A stretch of DNA of 13,294 nucleotides from a bacterium (GTDB lineage Bacteria > Bacteroidota > Bacteroidia > Cytophagales > Thermonemataceae): positions 1 to 13,294 of the forward strand of contig JANYGM010000461.1 of NCBI GenBank assembly GCA_025362415.1, given 5' to 3'. This document shows positions 1 through 6,968 of this stretch, piece after piece. Position numbers and translations under genes: made by a program. The notes beneath the pieces were generated by a model that worked only from the letters and a program-made list of their open reading frames with translations, did not search any database and was not told where the DNA came from. Position 1 is the stretch's first letter; each line of letters starts with the position of its first letter.

Positions 1-50
1 CCCTCCTTGAAAAGGAGGGGGACAAAACTCCCCTCCTTCCTAAGGAGGGG
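1..50. repeat. Two tandem GC-rich hairpins at the left edge
   Basis: Two successive palindromes are visible: CCCTCCTT/AAGGAGGG (1-8 with 12-19) and CCCCTCCTT/AAGGAGGGG (30-38 with 42-50). They are two copies of one motif, followed by a G-rich stretch to about 60. The first copy is cut by the window edge. A dispersed intergenic repeat at a sequence edge fits a contig that broke at a repeat; that is inference. Confidence 0.6.
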
Positions 51-153
51 CTGGGGGTGGTTTTTAGTACCAATTTATTGTTAAATACTTGATAATCAAA
101 CTATAAAAACTCTAATTATTAAGTGTTTTTTGCAAAGTATCTTTCATTTCATC

Positions 154-304
154 TATACACATACGAAAGTGGTTTTGGGGTTTTTGTATTAAAGTCCCCT
201 TCGGGGATTTAGGGGCAACAAGCGCAATTTTTGTTGAGAATTCTCCTACTTACCATATACACTAAAATCTTACTTTATCCCAAAACCACTTTCCGAAGTG
301 TATA
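154..304. repeat. 151-bp inverted-repeat element (MITE-like) with internal hairpin
   Basis: The 26-base arms 154-179 and 279-304 are inverted copies matching at 23 of 26 positions (shared core AAAGTGGTTTTGGG). Between them lies a small C4/G4 hairpin (196-199 with 203-206) followed by another G-run at 212-215. There is no convincing open reading frame inside. The shape is that of a non-autonomous inverted-repeat element. I see no clear target-site duplication. Confidence 0.6.
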
Positions 305-362
305 TCAGAATATTCAAAAAATTTGTAACTGTTTAAGTAATACAACCTAGTCGTAGTTTTTG

Positions 363-390
363 TGTTGTCAGGTGTTTCCATTGGACAACA
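363..390 (+). repeat. 28-nt hairpin repeat, copy 1 (imperfect)
   Basis: The outer arms TGTTGTC (363-369) and GACAACA (384-390) pair perfectly and the inside is eroded. This is an inverted copy of the element at 477-504, with 5 differences in 28 positions. The change at position 4 (T against C) is matched by the change at position 25 (A against G), so outer pairing is kept in both copies. Confidence 0.6.
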
Positions 391-476
391 AATATAGCTT
401 TTAAATACCAGTTTTTGGAGAAAATAAAACGTAAAAATCATTATTTTTTCCAAAATGAAAAATCTAAAAGCGCATT

Positions 477-504
477 TGTCGTCAGGTGGAAACACCTGAC
501 GACA
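477..504 (-). repeat. 28-nt perfect hairpin repeat, copy 2
   Basis: TGTCGTCAGGTG (477-488) and CACCTGACGACA (493-504) form a perfect 12-bp stem around a 4-base loop, GAAA on the + strand and TTTC on the minus strand. It lies 34 bases beyond the rhomboid stop codon and could fold in that gene's 3' UTR. No strong U-run follows, so I do not call it an intrinsic terminator. The second, inverted copy at 363-390 shows it is a mobile or dispersed repeat. Confidence 0.65.
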
Positions 505-538
505 CAAGGAAAATATAAAATCTTATAATTGAATGATA

Positions 539-1483
539 TTATCTTTTACTAGCATCAAAGAGGCGTTGTTTTTCTTCTTTTGAAAGGCTTTCGTAGCCTT
601 TTTCAGAGATTTTATCAAGGATTTTATCTATTTCAGACTGATTAGGAAGTGCGCTTGCTCCTTCAAAACCTGTATCATTATGGTTGTTTCCAACACGTAC
701 TGCAGGTTTTACTTTTACTTTTTCATTTTTGGTATAAGTAAATTTTGGTTGAGAAGGTCTATTAAAGATTTTATTGTAGATATTTACAAAAAAATCAATA
801 ATTTTATTCACCCACATACCCCAATCTCTGCCTTTTCTTAGCTCTGAAACAAAGATAAAACCCATCAAAGCACCACCCAAATGTGCTGTGTTCCCACCTG
901 TATTGGCACTTGCCATTTCAAAGAAAGAAAGCAAAACCATTGCCCCAACAAGGAATTTGAGGCGTATAGGAAATACCCCAAAAAGCATTATCACTGCATT
1001 TGGCGTAAGCATAGCTGCTGCTACCGCAACACCATAAACACTACCAGATGCACCAGAAAGGGCTAAATTAGGACTGCTCAAATAAACAGAAAGGCGTGGC
1101 ACAAGGTTATAAACTGCCACAAATGCCAATGCTCCCATCAGCCCAGCCATTACATACAAGCCTATCAAACGCTTATTTCCAAGAAATTCTTTGACAATTT
1201 GCCCAACAAAATAGAAAAACAACATATTAAACAAGATATGAAAAAATCCTGTATGTGTGAAGGCATACGTAAAGACAGACCAAGGGCGGTACATCAAATA
1301 GTTAAGGTTGGCAGGAGTACGCAACTGGTTGGTAATCAACAAGTAAAGTGCATCACTATTGGCTATAAAGAAAAAAACTTTACAAGTCATTTCTACGAGA
1401 AATACAATCAAATTGATAGCCAAAAGCTGCATTACAGCGTTATTATATTTAAAAGCGTTCTTAAGTTCGTCCCAAAAATTCAT
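539..1483 (-). CDS. Rhomboid family intramembrane serine protease
   Basis: This is a 314-residue polytopic membrane protein that should cleave transmembrane substrates within the lipid bilayer. Rhomboid landmarks appear in order: HxxxN in an early membrane helix (H82, N86; oxyanion side), the nucleophile motif GASG (S146), and the catalytic histidine in AHLGG (H201). Hydrophobic segments run through about residues 18-215. A soluble tail of about 100 residues follows, ending in a helical stretch (about 284-312, SEIDKILDKISEKGYESL) of a kind I recall from Bacteroidota rhomboids (DUF6576-like). The ATG at 1483 follows an A/T-rich leader without Shine-Dalgarno. TATATTTG at 1538-1545 (-) is a likely -7 box. 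The protease call is firm; the substrate is unknown. Confidence 0.95.
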   Translation of the reverse strand: MNFWDELKNAFKYNNAVMQLLAINLIVFLVEMTCKVFFFIANSDALYLLITNQLRTPANLNYLMYRPWSVFTYAFTHTGFFHILFNMLFFYFVGQIVKEFLGNKRLIGLYVMAGLMGALAFVAVYNLVPRLSVYLSSPNLALSGASGSVYGVAVAAAMLTPNAVIMLFGVFPIRLKFLVGAMVLLSFFEMASANTGGNTAHLGGALMGFIFVSELRKGRDWGMWVNKIIDFFVNIYNKIFNRPSQPKFTYTKNEKVKVKPAVRVGNNHNDTGFEGASALPNQSEIDKILDKISEKGYESLSKEEKQRLFDASKR

Positions 1484-1537
1484 ATCTTTATAATAATTTT
1501 AATCTTAATTTTCTACTTATTTGATTAGGCACTAACA

Positions 1538-1545
1538 CAAATATA
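1538..1545 (-). promoter_or_regulatory. Probable promoter -7 box of the rhomboid gene
   Basis: On the minus strand this reads TATATTTG, a match to Bacteroidota TAnnTTTG, about 55 bases before the rhomboid ATG. No TTG at the usual -33 spacing was found, so only the -7 half is supported. Confidence 0.45.
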
Positions 1546-1604
1546 CAACATTTTTTTCTGATTTAATGTTTCATTGACACAAAAAAATAGAAAATTATGA
1601 TTTA

Positions 1605-1640
1605 GGAAGAGGTACGAATTAAGAGGCGCAAAGTACGAAT
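1605..1640. repeat. Degenerate GTACGAA repeat in intergenic DNA
   Basis: GAGGTACGAA (1609-1618) and AAGTACGAA (1631-1639) are near-copies. The same words occur in reverse complement at 9871-9905 (TTCGTAC and CTCAAAC units), so both belong to one dispersed intergenic repeat family. Confidence 0.4.
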
Positions 1641-1731
1641 GTAAAATTTTGATTATTAAGCTATTGTAAAAATAAAAAATTCCCCTCAAAAAACAAAAAA
1701 ATAATTCTTATCCTTTTGATTGCTTTTTGTT

Positions 1732-1739
1732 TACATTTG
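1732..1739 (+). promoter_or_regulatory. Probable -7 box for the putative nuclease operon
   Basis: TACATTTG matches TAnnTTTG. Transcription would start near 1746, giving a ~90-base leader that contains the hairpin at 1754-1802. No well-spaced -33 TTG is visible; TTTTG at 1714-1718 is too close. Confidence 0.45.
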
Positions 1740-1753
1740 CAAAAAAATATCAA

Positions 1754-1802
1754 AAATAAAACCTCACTCCTCAAAAAAATTACGGAGTAGTAGGCTTTAT
1801 TT
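1754..1802 (+). promoter_or_regulatory. Leader hairpin upstream of the putative nuclease gene
   Basis: AAATAAAACC (1754-1763) pairs with GGCTTTATTT (1793-1802) with one mismatch, and ACTCC (1766-1770) with GGAGT (1784-1788). An A-rich loop lies between them. It sits between the -7 box and the ATG at 1836, so it should be in the 5' UTR. Function is unknown: it could be an operator, a translational control element or a small repeat. The ATG at 1819 opens a 6-codon frame whose TGA (1837-1839) overlaps the gene's ATG. Confidence 0.45.
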
Positions 1803-1835
1803 GCACTTGTAAATCTTAATGAAAATCTTAGAAAA

Positions 1836-2609
1836 ATGACAAAAAATGGCTCTAAACATCAAAATTATGAGATTTTAAATCTCATTGGTTATGGATTATC
1901 AAAATTTAATGATGATTTCATTAAAGAATTTGGGTTTACGACAAAAACTGCTTTTTACGAATATTGTGTTCTAAATCAAATTGCAGAAACTGTCGGAACA
2001 GTTAAAAATAGAATGGATTTATTTGACCACTTTTTCCCAAATAATGGCAGAAAAGGCTGGTGGCAGAAAGGAAATGCTTATATTCACAGAAAACTTTTGA
2101 TAGATAGCCTTTTTGGAAACGAACAAGTGAAAGGATATGCAAATATTGTAAAAATGTATCTCAAAGACAATTTTAATATGACAGGGATTATTGTTGAGGC
2201 AAAACCAATAGTAAAATCTATGTTCAAAAAATTGCAAAAAACTGGTCTGGAAGCTGAACTTTATTTTATGAATAATTACAATGAAATTGACTCTTTTAAA
2301 GATGGTTTCTTAGAAGATGCTAGACTTTTTGGAGATGGTTACGACTTCCAAATTACAGTTAATCAAAGTACGTATTTAGCTGAAGTAAAAGGAATTAGAA
2401 AGAAAAAAGGGAAATTTAGAATGACTGAAAAAGAATACAAAAAAGCATTAGAATACAAAAATGATTATGTTATTACTTTAGTTTTGAATTTGAATGACAC
2501 ACCAACATTTTTACCTATTGAAAATCCTGCAAATAATCTAAAATTTGAAGAAGTTAGAAGAAAATCAAAAGAAATAATAGAATATCATTTAGTCAAAGAT
2601 ATATGCTAA
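1836..2609 (+). CDS. DUF3883-like protein, putative PD-(D/E)XK nuclease fold
   Basis: A 257-residue soluble protein. The C-terminal third resembles the DUF3883 ('NO VEIN' C-terminal) family: GDGYD (166-170), then AEVKG (182-186), then an alternating hydrophobic strand YVITLVLNL (211-219). The D170...E183-x-K185 order is that of PD-(D/E)XK nucleases, and the acidic helix LEAEL (138-142) could supply the usual upstream glutamate. The N-terminal 130 residues, including GRKGWWQKGN (71-80), are not recognised. The DNA looks richer in A/T than parC (15 G/C in the 60 bases at 2461-2520). The stop overlaps the next start (ATGCTAA), which suggests coupled translation. DUF3883 domains are often found in restriction- or defence-type proteins, so a defence role is possible. 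No helicase, methylase or antitoxin is recognisable nearby. Function is inferred. Confidence 0.75.
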   Translation: MTKNGSKHQNYEILNLIGYGLSKFNDDFIKEFGFTTKTAFYEYCVLNQIAETVGTVKNRMDLFDHFFPNNGRKGWWQKGNAYIHRKLLIDSLFGNEQVKGYANIVKMYLKDNFNMTGIIVEAKPIVKSMFKKLQKTGLEAELYFMNNYNEIDSFKDGFLEDARLFGDGYDFQITVNQSTYLAEVKGIRKKKGKFRMTEKEYKKALEYKNDYVITLVLNLNDTPTFLPIENPANNLKFEEVRRKSKEIIEYHLVKDIC

Positions 2610-2845
2610 ATTCAGAACAAAAAATAACTTATTTTAAGGAATATTTGAGTATCAAAAATGATAATTTTGGTGATGAAATAAAACAAGAAATAATGTTTTA
2701 TTATGAAAATAATAATGATTTTGCATTTTTGGAAAAACTAAATTCGTACCCACAAATTACAGAAAAAATAGAGTTTTTAGTAAGTAAAATAATTTTGCAT
2801 AGTCACGAAGATGGTTTGCACAATATCGTTCAAAATTATTCATAA
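2603..2845 (+). CDS. Small unknown protein coupled to the putative nuclease
   Basis: An 80-residue protein, charged and probably all-helical (for example KITYFKEYL and EIKQEIMFYYENN), with no signal peptide, membrane segment or motif I recognise. Its ATG lies inside the last codons of the preceding gene (7-base overlap). This favours co-translation and a partner or immunity-like role, which is inference only. It ends 31 bases before the chosen parC start, so all three genes may share a transcript. Codon use is as A/T-rich as in the upstream gene, so the two look like one unit. Confidence 0.7.
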   Translation: MLNSEQKITYFKEYLSIKNDNFGDEIKQEIMFYYENNNDFAFLEKLNSYPQITEKIEFLVSKIILHSHEDGLHNIVQNYS

Positions 2846-2876
2846 AAAAAACACGCAATCACAATTACTTAAAAAT

Positions 2877-5489
2877 ATGCAAAAAGAAACAACATTTGTG
2901 TCAGGAATGTACGAAAATTGGTTTTTGGAATATGCCTCTTACGTAATCCTAGAACGTGCTATTCCTGCATTAGAAGACGGTTTTAAGCCTGTGCAACGCC
3001 GTATTTTGCACGCAATGAAGCAAATGGATGATGGTAGATACAACAAAGTTGCTAACGTCATTGGGCAAGCTATGCAGTATCACCCACACGGAGATGCCTC
3101 TATTACTGATGCAATGGTCAATATTGGGCAAAAAGAACTTCTAATTGATATGCAAGGCAATTGGGGTGATGTGCGTACTGGCGACAGAGCTGCCGCTGCT
3201 CGTTATATAGAGGCACGCCTTACCAAATTTGCCCTAGATGTGGTCTTTAATGCAGATACCACAGAATGGCAACTTTCGTATGATGGGCGCAAAAAAGAAC
3301 CTATCAATTTTCCTGTAAAATTTCCACTTTTATTGGCGCAAGGCGTTGAAGGAATTGCAGTGGGACTTTCTACAAAGATTTTACCCCACAATTTTTGTGA
3401 ACTAATTGAGGCAAGTATAGAGATTTTGAAAGGTAATCAAGTTCAAATTTTGCCTGATTTTCAGACAGGCGGACTGATGGATGCCAGCAACTATAATCAC
3501 GGCAAAAAAGGCTCAAAAGTGCGTGTGCGTGCCAAAATAGAAGAAATTGATAAAAAAACACTTGCAGTTCGTGAAATCCCGTTTGGAACAACCACCACAA
3601 GCATCATTGATTCTATACTGAAAGCCGTAGAAAATGGCAAAATCAAGATAAAAAATGTAGTGGATAATACTGCCAAAGAAGTAGAAATTTTGATAAATCT
3701 ACAAGCAGGAATATCCCCAGAAATCACTATTGACGCACTTTATGCCGTTACGGATTGTGAAGTTTCTATCTCGCCTAATGCCTGCGTGATTGTGGGGGAA
3801 AAACCAATGTTTTTGGGCGTTGATGAGATATTGCAGACTTCTACAATACAAACAAAGGCGTTTTTGGAGAAAGAATTGCAGATTTTGAAGTTGGATTTAC
3901 AAGAAAAAATATTGTATTCTTCACTAGAAAAAATATTTATAGAAAACAAAATCTATAGAAAAATAGAAGAAGCAGAAACTTGGGAAATGGTGCTTAAAAT
4001 GATACAAGAAGGACTTTCTCCATTTAAAAGTGAGTTTTTTAGAGAACTGAATACAGAAGATTATACAAAACTTACAGAAATAAAAATCAAACGTATTTCC
4101 AAATTTGATGCCTTCAAAGCAGACGAGCAAATGCGTAAATTTCAGCAAGAACTGAAGCAAACACAAGATAATCTAGATAATATTACTCGTTTTTCTATTG
4201 CTTATTTTAGAGATTTGCTCAAAAAATATGGCAAAAATAGAGAACGCAAAACAGAAATAACCACGTTTTCAACCATTCAGGCGGCAAAAGTAGTAGCCAA
4301 TAATACTAAACTTTATGTCAATAAAACGGAAGGTTTTGTAGGTTTTGGACTGAAAAAAGATGAATTTGTTTGTGATTGTTCTAATATTGATGATGTGATT
4401 GTTTTTAGGGCTGATGGCAAGTTTATTGTTACCAAAATAGCTGATAAAACCTTTGTAGGCAAAGAAATATTGCACGTTGCCATCTTTAATAAAGATGACA
4501 AACGAATGGTTTATAATATGATTTATAGAGATGGCGCAACTGGGGGCAATTTTGTCAAGCGTTTTCAGGTTTTTGGTATCACTCGTGACAAAGAAAATGA
4601 CCTTACCAAAGGCACAGCCAAATCAAAAGTATTGTATTTTACGGCAAATGCCAACGCAGAAGCAGAAATTGTTACCTATTATCTTACTGCAAATTGCACC
4701 GCCAAAAATAAAGTTTTGGAGTATAATTTTTATGAATTAGACATCAAAGGGCGCAATTCTATAGGTAATATTTTGACGAAATATCCTATCAGAAAAATTG
4801 AAAAAACATCAAATGGAGTATCTACGCTAGGAAAACTCAAAGTTTATTATGACAATAATCTTGGGCATCTCAACACAGATAACAGAGGCAAATTGCTAGG
4901 ACAATTTGATAATGATGATAAAATTTTGGTGCTTTATGCAGACGGCAATTATGAACTACGAAACTATGAGATTACGCAACGTTTTGAGCCTAAAAACATC
5001 ATTGAAATAAAGAAATTTGACCCAAAAGACATTATTTCTGCGGTTTGTTTTAGTGGAGAACATCAGCAATACTTTGTTAAGCGTTTTCAGGTAGAAACCA
5101 CCACACAAGATAAGAAATTTAGTTTTCTGCACGAAAGCAAAAATTCACGCCTTGTATGTGCGACCACGCAGGCGCAACCGCAAGCAGAAATTACTTACCA
5201 AAAGCTAGGAGAAAAAGATTTGCAGACATTTGTGTATGACTTGGATATTTTGGCAGAAGTCAAAAATTTCCGTATTTTGGGTACGAAAATAGGACTTACA
5301 GGCATCAAAACCATTAAAATCTTAGAAAAAATAGAGATAATCAAAGAAGTTTCTAAGGAAGTTGTCAAAGAAATTCCAAAAATATTGGTAGAAATTCCTA
5401 CGGAAATAACTGAAATGATTTCTACAGAAAATATTGCAGAAGTCATTTCAGAAAAAGAAGAGAGTAAATTTCAAATGAATTTATTTTAA
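2877..5489 (+). CDS. parC: DNA topoisomerase IV subunit A
   Basis: An 870-residue type IIA topoisomerase A subunit that breaks and rejoins DNA with ParE to decatenate chromosomes. The family begins at YENWFLEYASYVILERAIPA, so I use the ATG at 2877. An upstream in-frame ATG at 2811 would overlap the 80-residue gene. The winged-helix/tower region spans roughly 1-460. The catalytic tyrosine is Y110 in AAARYIEARL. The quinolone pocket reads YHPHGDASITD, with Ala (A74) where GyrA has Ser83, and D78 in the acidic position. The C-terminal beta-pinwheel (about 470-810) has IKGRNSIGN rather than a canonical GyrA box, which favours ParC over GyrA. A K/E/I/V-rich tail ends in QMNLF. Transcription ends at the hairpin at 5556-5588. 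Confidence 0.96.
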   Translation: MQKETTFVSGMYENWFLEYASYVILERAIPALEDGFKPVQRRILHAMKQMDDGRYNKVANVIGQAMQYHPHGDASITDAMVNIGQKELLIDMQGNWGDVRTGDRAAAARYIEARLTKFALDVVFNADTTEWQLSYDGRKKEPINFPVKFPLLLAQGVEGIAVGLSTKILPHNFCELIEASIEILKGNQVQILPDFQTGGLMDASNYNHGKKGSKVRVRAKIEEIDKKTLAVREIPFGTTTTSIIDSILKAVENGKIKIKNVVDNTAKEVEILINLQAGISPEITIDALYAVTDCEVSISPNACVIVGEKPMFLGVDEILQTSTIQTKAFLEKELQILKLDLQEKILYSSLEKIFIENKIYRKIEEAETWEMVLKMIQEGLSPFKSEFFRELNTEDYTKLTEIKIKRISKFDAFKADEQMRKFQQELKQTQDNLDNITRFSIAYFRDLLKKYGKNRERKTEITTFSTIQAAKVVANNTKLYVNKTEGFVGFGLKKDEFVCDCSNIDDVIVFRADGKFIVTKIADKTFVGKEILHVAIFNKDDKRMVYNMIYRDGATGGNFVKRFQVFGITRDKENDLTKGTAKSKVLYFTANANAEAEIVTYYLTANCTAKNKVLEYNFYELDIKGRNSIGNILTKYPIRKIEKTSNGVSTLGKLKVYYDNNLGHLNTDNRGKLLGQFDNDDKILVLYADGNYELRNYEITQRFEPKNIIEIKKFDPKDIISAVCFSGEHQQYFVKRFQVETTTQDKKFSFLHESKNSRLVCATTQAQPQAEITYQKLGEKDLQTFVYDLDILAEVKNFRILGTKIGLTGIKTIKILEKIEIIKEVSKEVVKEIPKILVEIPTEITEMISTENIAEVISEKEESKFQMNLF

Positions 5490-5555
5490 AATTATTTTTT
5501 GCACATTGTTGTTTGGAACACTACAAAACGTAGGTGAAATAATACAACTCCAATA

Positions 5556-5588
5556 AAAAAGCCTTCTTTTCAACAAAGAAGGCTTTTT
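5556..5588. terminator. Bidirectional intrinsic terminator between parC and alkB
   Basis: AAAAAGCCTTCTTT (5556-5569) and AAAGAAGGCTTTTT (5575-5588) form a perfect 14-bp stem with a 5-base loop. A T-run follows on the + strand and an A-run precedes it, so it can serve both convergent genes. Confidence 0.9.
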
Positions 5589-5612
5589 GCATTTTTTTAA
5601 AATAACACCACT

Positions 5613-6701
5613 CTAAGCCGCCAGATACACTTTTTCTTCCCAATCTTTGAGCTGCTTATTCATTACCTTAAACCACAAAGGCGGCACAAGTGACATTACC
5701 ATCATCAACGGATAACCAAACGGCAATTGTGGGCTTTCATCAAAATGGCGCAAAATCTGATAACGGCGTGAGGCGTTGGCGTGGTGGTCTGAATGACGTT
5801 GTAGCTGAAATAAAAAGAAATTACTTATCATTTGGCTTGCATTCCACGAGTGTAGATGTGTAACACGCTCATAACGACCATTTTCTAGTTGTTTGCGCAC
5901 AATACCATAATGCTCAATGTAATTTACAAGCTCAAGCATTGTAAACCCTAACACACTTTGCACCACAAAAAATACAGGTACAACCCACAAAAACATTCCT
6001 GCATACAAGCTAAAACCTACCGTAAGAGCCACCATAAACAATATTGGTGCAATAGTAAAAGTCAGCATTTCATTTTCAGAAGAGAAAAAACGCAAATTTT
6101 TCTTCCTTAAAATATCCATTTGAATATGCCACGCACTCATATATCCACCCACTACGGATTGCACCCAGAAAGCATAAAAACTTTGATTTTTCTTGCTTGT
6201 AGCCTTGTCTAAGGGCGTTGCAACGTGAACGTGATGTCCTCTGTTGTGTTCTATGATAAAGTGCATATAGCAAACGGTCATCAAAATAAGTTTTGCACAA
6301 AAAAGCTCAAATTTATCTTGTTTATGCCCCAATTCGTGGGCTACGGTGATGCCAATTCCGCCTGTAACAATCATTACACCAGAAACAAAACCTATCCATT
6401 CTGCAGTAGAAAGCGTTTTGAAAGCTGCAATAGAAGTAGCCCAAACGACAAATCCGAGCTGAAAAAATGCCCAAACGTAAGTTATAAAACGGTAATAAAG
6501 TTCGTTTGAAATAAGTGGTACTTCTGTTTTTTCGTCCAAATTTTTGCGGTCTTTGCCCGTTATTTGGTCAATAAGAGGAATAACGGCAAAAGTAAAAGCA
6601 AGTGTCAAAAAGTTCCAGTAGCCACCCAAATAAATGCCCAAAACAACCAAAGAAGGCATAATAAAGGCAGAAAAGAAACCAATTTTTTTGAGAATTTTCA
6701 T
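5613..6701 (-). CDS. alkB: Alkane 1-monooxygenase (integral-membrane di-iron hydroxylase)
   Basis: A 362-residue membrane enzyme that hydroxylates terminal methyl groups of alkanes, using O2 and electrons from rubredoxin. All AlkB signatures are present: HELGHK (122-127), EHNRGHHVHVATPLD (151-165), NYIEHYG (260-266) and LQRHSDHHA (300-308). These carry the iron-binding histidines. About six hydrophobic helices are visible. In helix 2 the residue aligned with the size-limiting Trp55 of Pseudomonas putida GPo1 AlkB is Thr37 (counting back from PLID/PLLD), so the chain pocket may be deeper. Hist-2 reads ATPLDKATS instead of the common ATPxDPA. No rubredoxin or reductase gene is nearby, so electrons must come from elsewhere. 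ATG start, 11 bases past the shared terminator at its 3' end. A related role on membrane lipids cannot be excluded. Confidence 0.95.
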   Translation of the reverse strand: MKILKKIGFFSAFIMPSLVVLGIYLGGYWNFLTLAFTFAVIPLIDQITGKDRKNLDEKTEVPLISNELYYRFITYVWAFFQLGFVVWATSIAAFKTLSTAEWIGFVSGVMIVTGGIGITVAHELGHKQDKFELFCAKLILMTVCYMHFIIEHNRGHHVHVATPLDKATSKKNQSFYAFWVQSVVGGYMSAWHIQMDILRKKNLRFFSSENEMLTFTIAPILFMVALTVGFSLYAGMFLWVVPVFFVVQSVLGFTMLELVNYIEHYGIVRKQLENGRYERVTHLHSWNASQMISNFFLFQLQRHSDHHANASRRYQILRHFDESPQLPFGYPLMMVMSLVPPLWFKVMNKQLKDWEEKVYLAA

Positions 6702-6738
6702 AGTTATTGTGTGTTGATATTTAATTTAAAGCAAACAA

Positions 6739-6889
6739 TTTGATAACGACATTATAAGTTTGTATTCGTGGGGTATAAAACCCCACGTTACTGATTTTTG
6801 GTTAAAATATGTACCTCATATCAGTAGCGCAGGGTTTTATACCCTGCGTATTAAAATAAAGCCTACCAATTCATAATATCGTTATCAAA
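6739..6889. repeat. 151-bp MITE-like inverted repeat with two covarying internal hairpins
   Basis: The ends TTTGATAACGA (6739-6749) and TCGTTATCAAA (6879-6889) are perfect inverted repeats, and similarity continues inward for about 27 bases. Inside are two 8-bp hairpins: CGTGGGGT/ACCCCACG (6767-6774 with 6780-6787) and CGCAGGGT/ACCCTGCG (6828-6835 with 6841-6848). They are inverted copies of each other with paired substitutions that keep each stem intact. ACTGAT (6790-6795) and ATCAGT (6820-6825) also pair. No coding capacity and no clear target duplication. It lies between the divergent alkB and rnpB. Confidence 0.75.
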
Positions 6890-6956
6890 ATTATACAAAT
6901 ATAAGAAATAATGAGTATATTAAGAAATAAAATTTAGTTTTTAGTAGAAAAAGTGC

Positions 6957-6964
6957 TATATTTG
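6957..6964 (+). promoter_or_regulatory. rnpB promoter -7 box
   Basis: TATATTTG fits TAnnTTTG exactly and is 5 bases before the P1 helix of rnpB, where the transcript should begin. A weak TTTAG at 6933-6937 lies near the -33 position. Confidence 0.7.
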
Positions 6965-6968
6965 CCCT

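Noticed and set aside
262..507. 81-codon minus-strand open frame in the left intergenic region
   Set aside because: It runs through one arm of the 154-304 element and both 28-nt hairpin repeats, has no protein-like pattern, and is explained by repeat DNA.
2811..2876. Upstream in-frame ATG extending parC by 22 residues
   Set aside because: The extension overlaps the 80-residue gene and lacks similarity to ParC N-termini; the family begins just after the ATG at 2877.
6886..6893. TAATTTTG on the minus strand as an alkB promoter
   Set aside because: It matches TAnnTTTG but overlaps the MITE-like end, is 185 bases from the ATG and has no -33 element; chance match is likely in this A/T-rich DNA.
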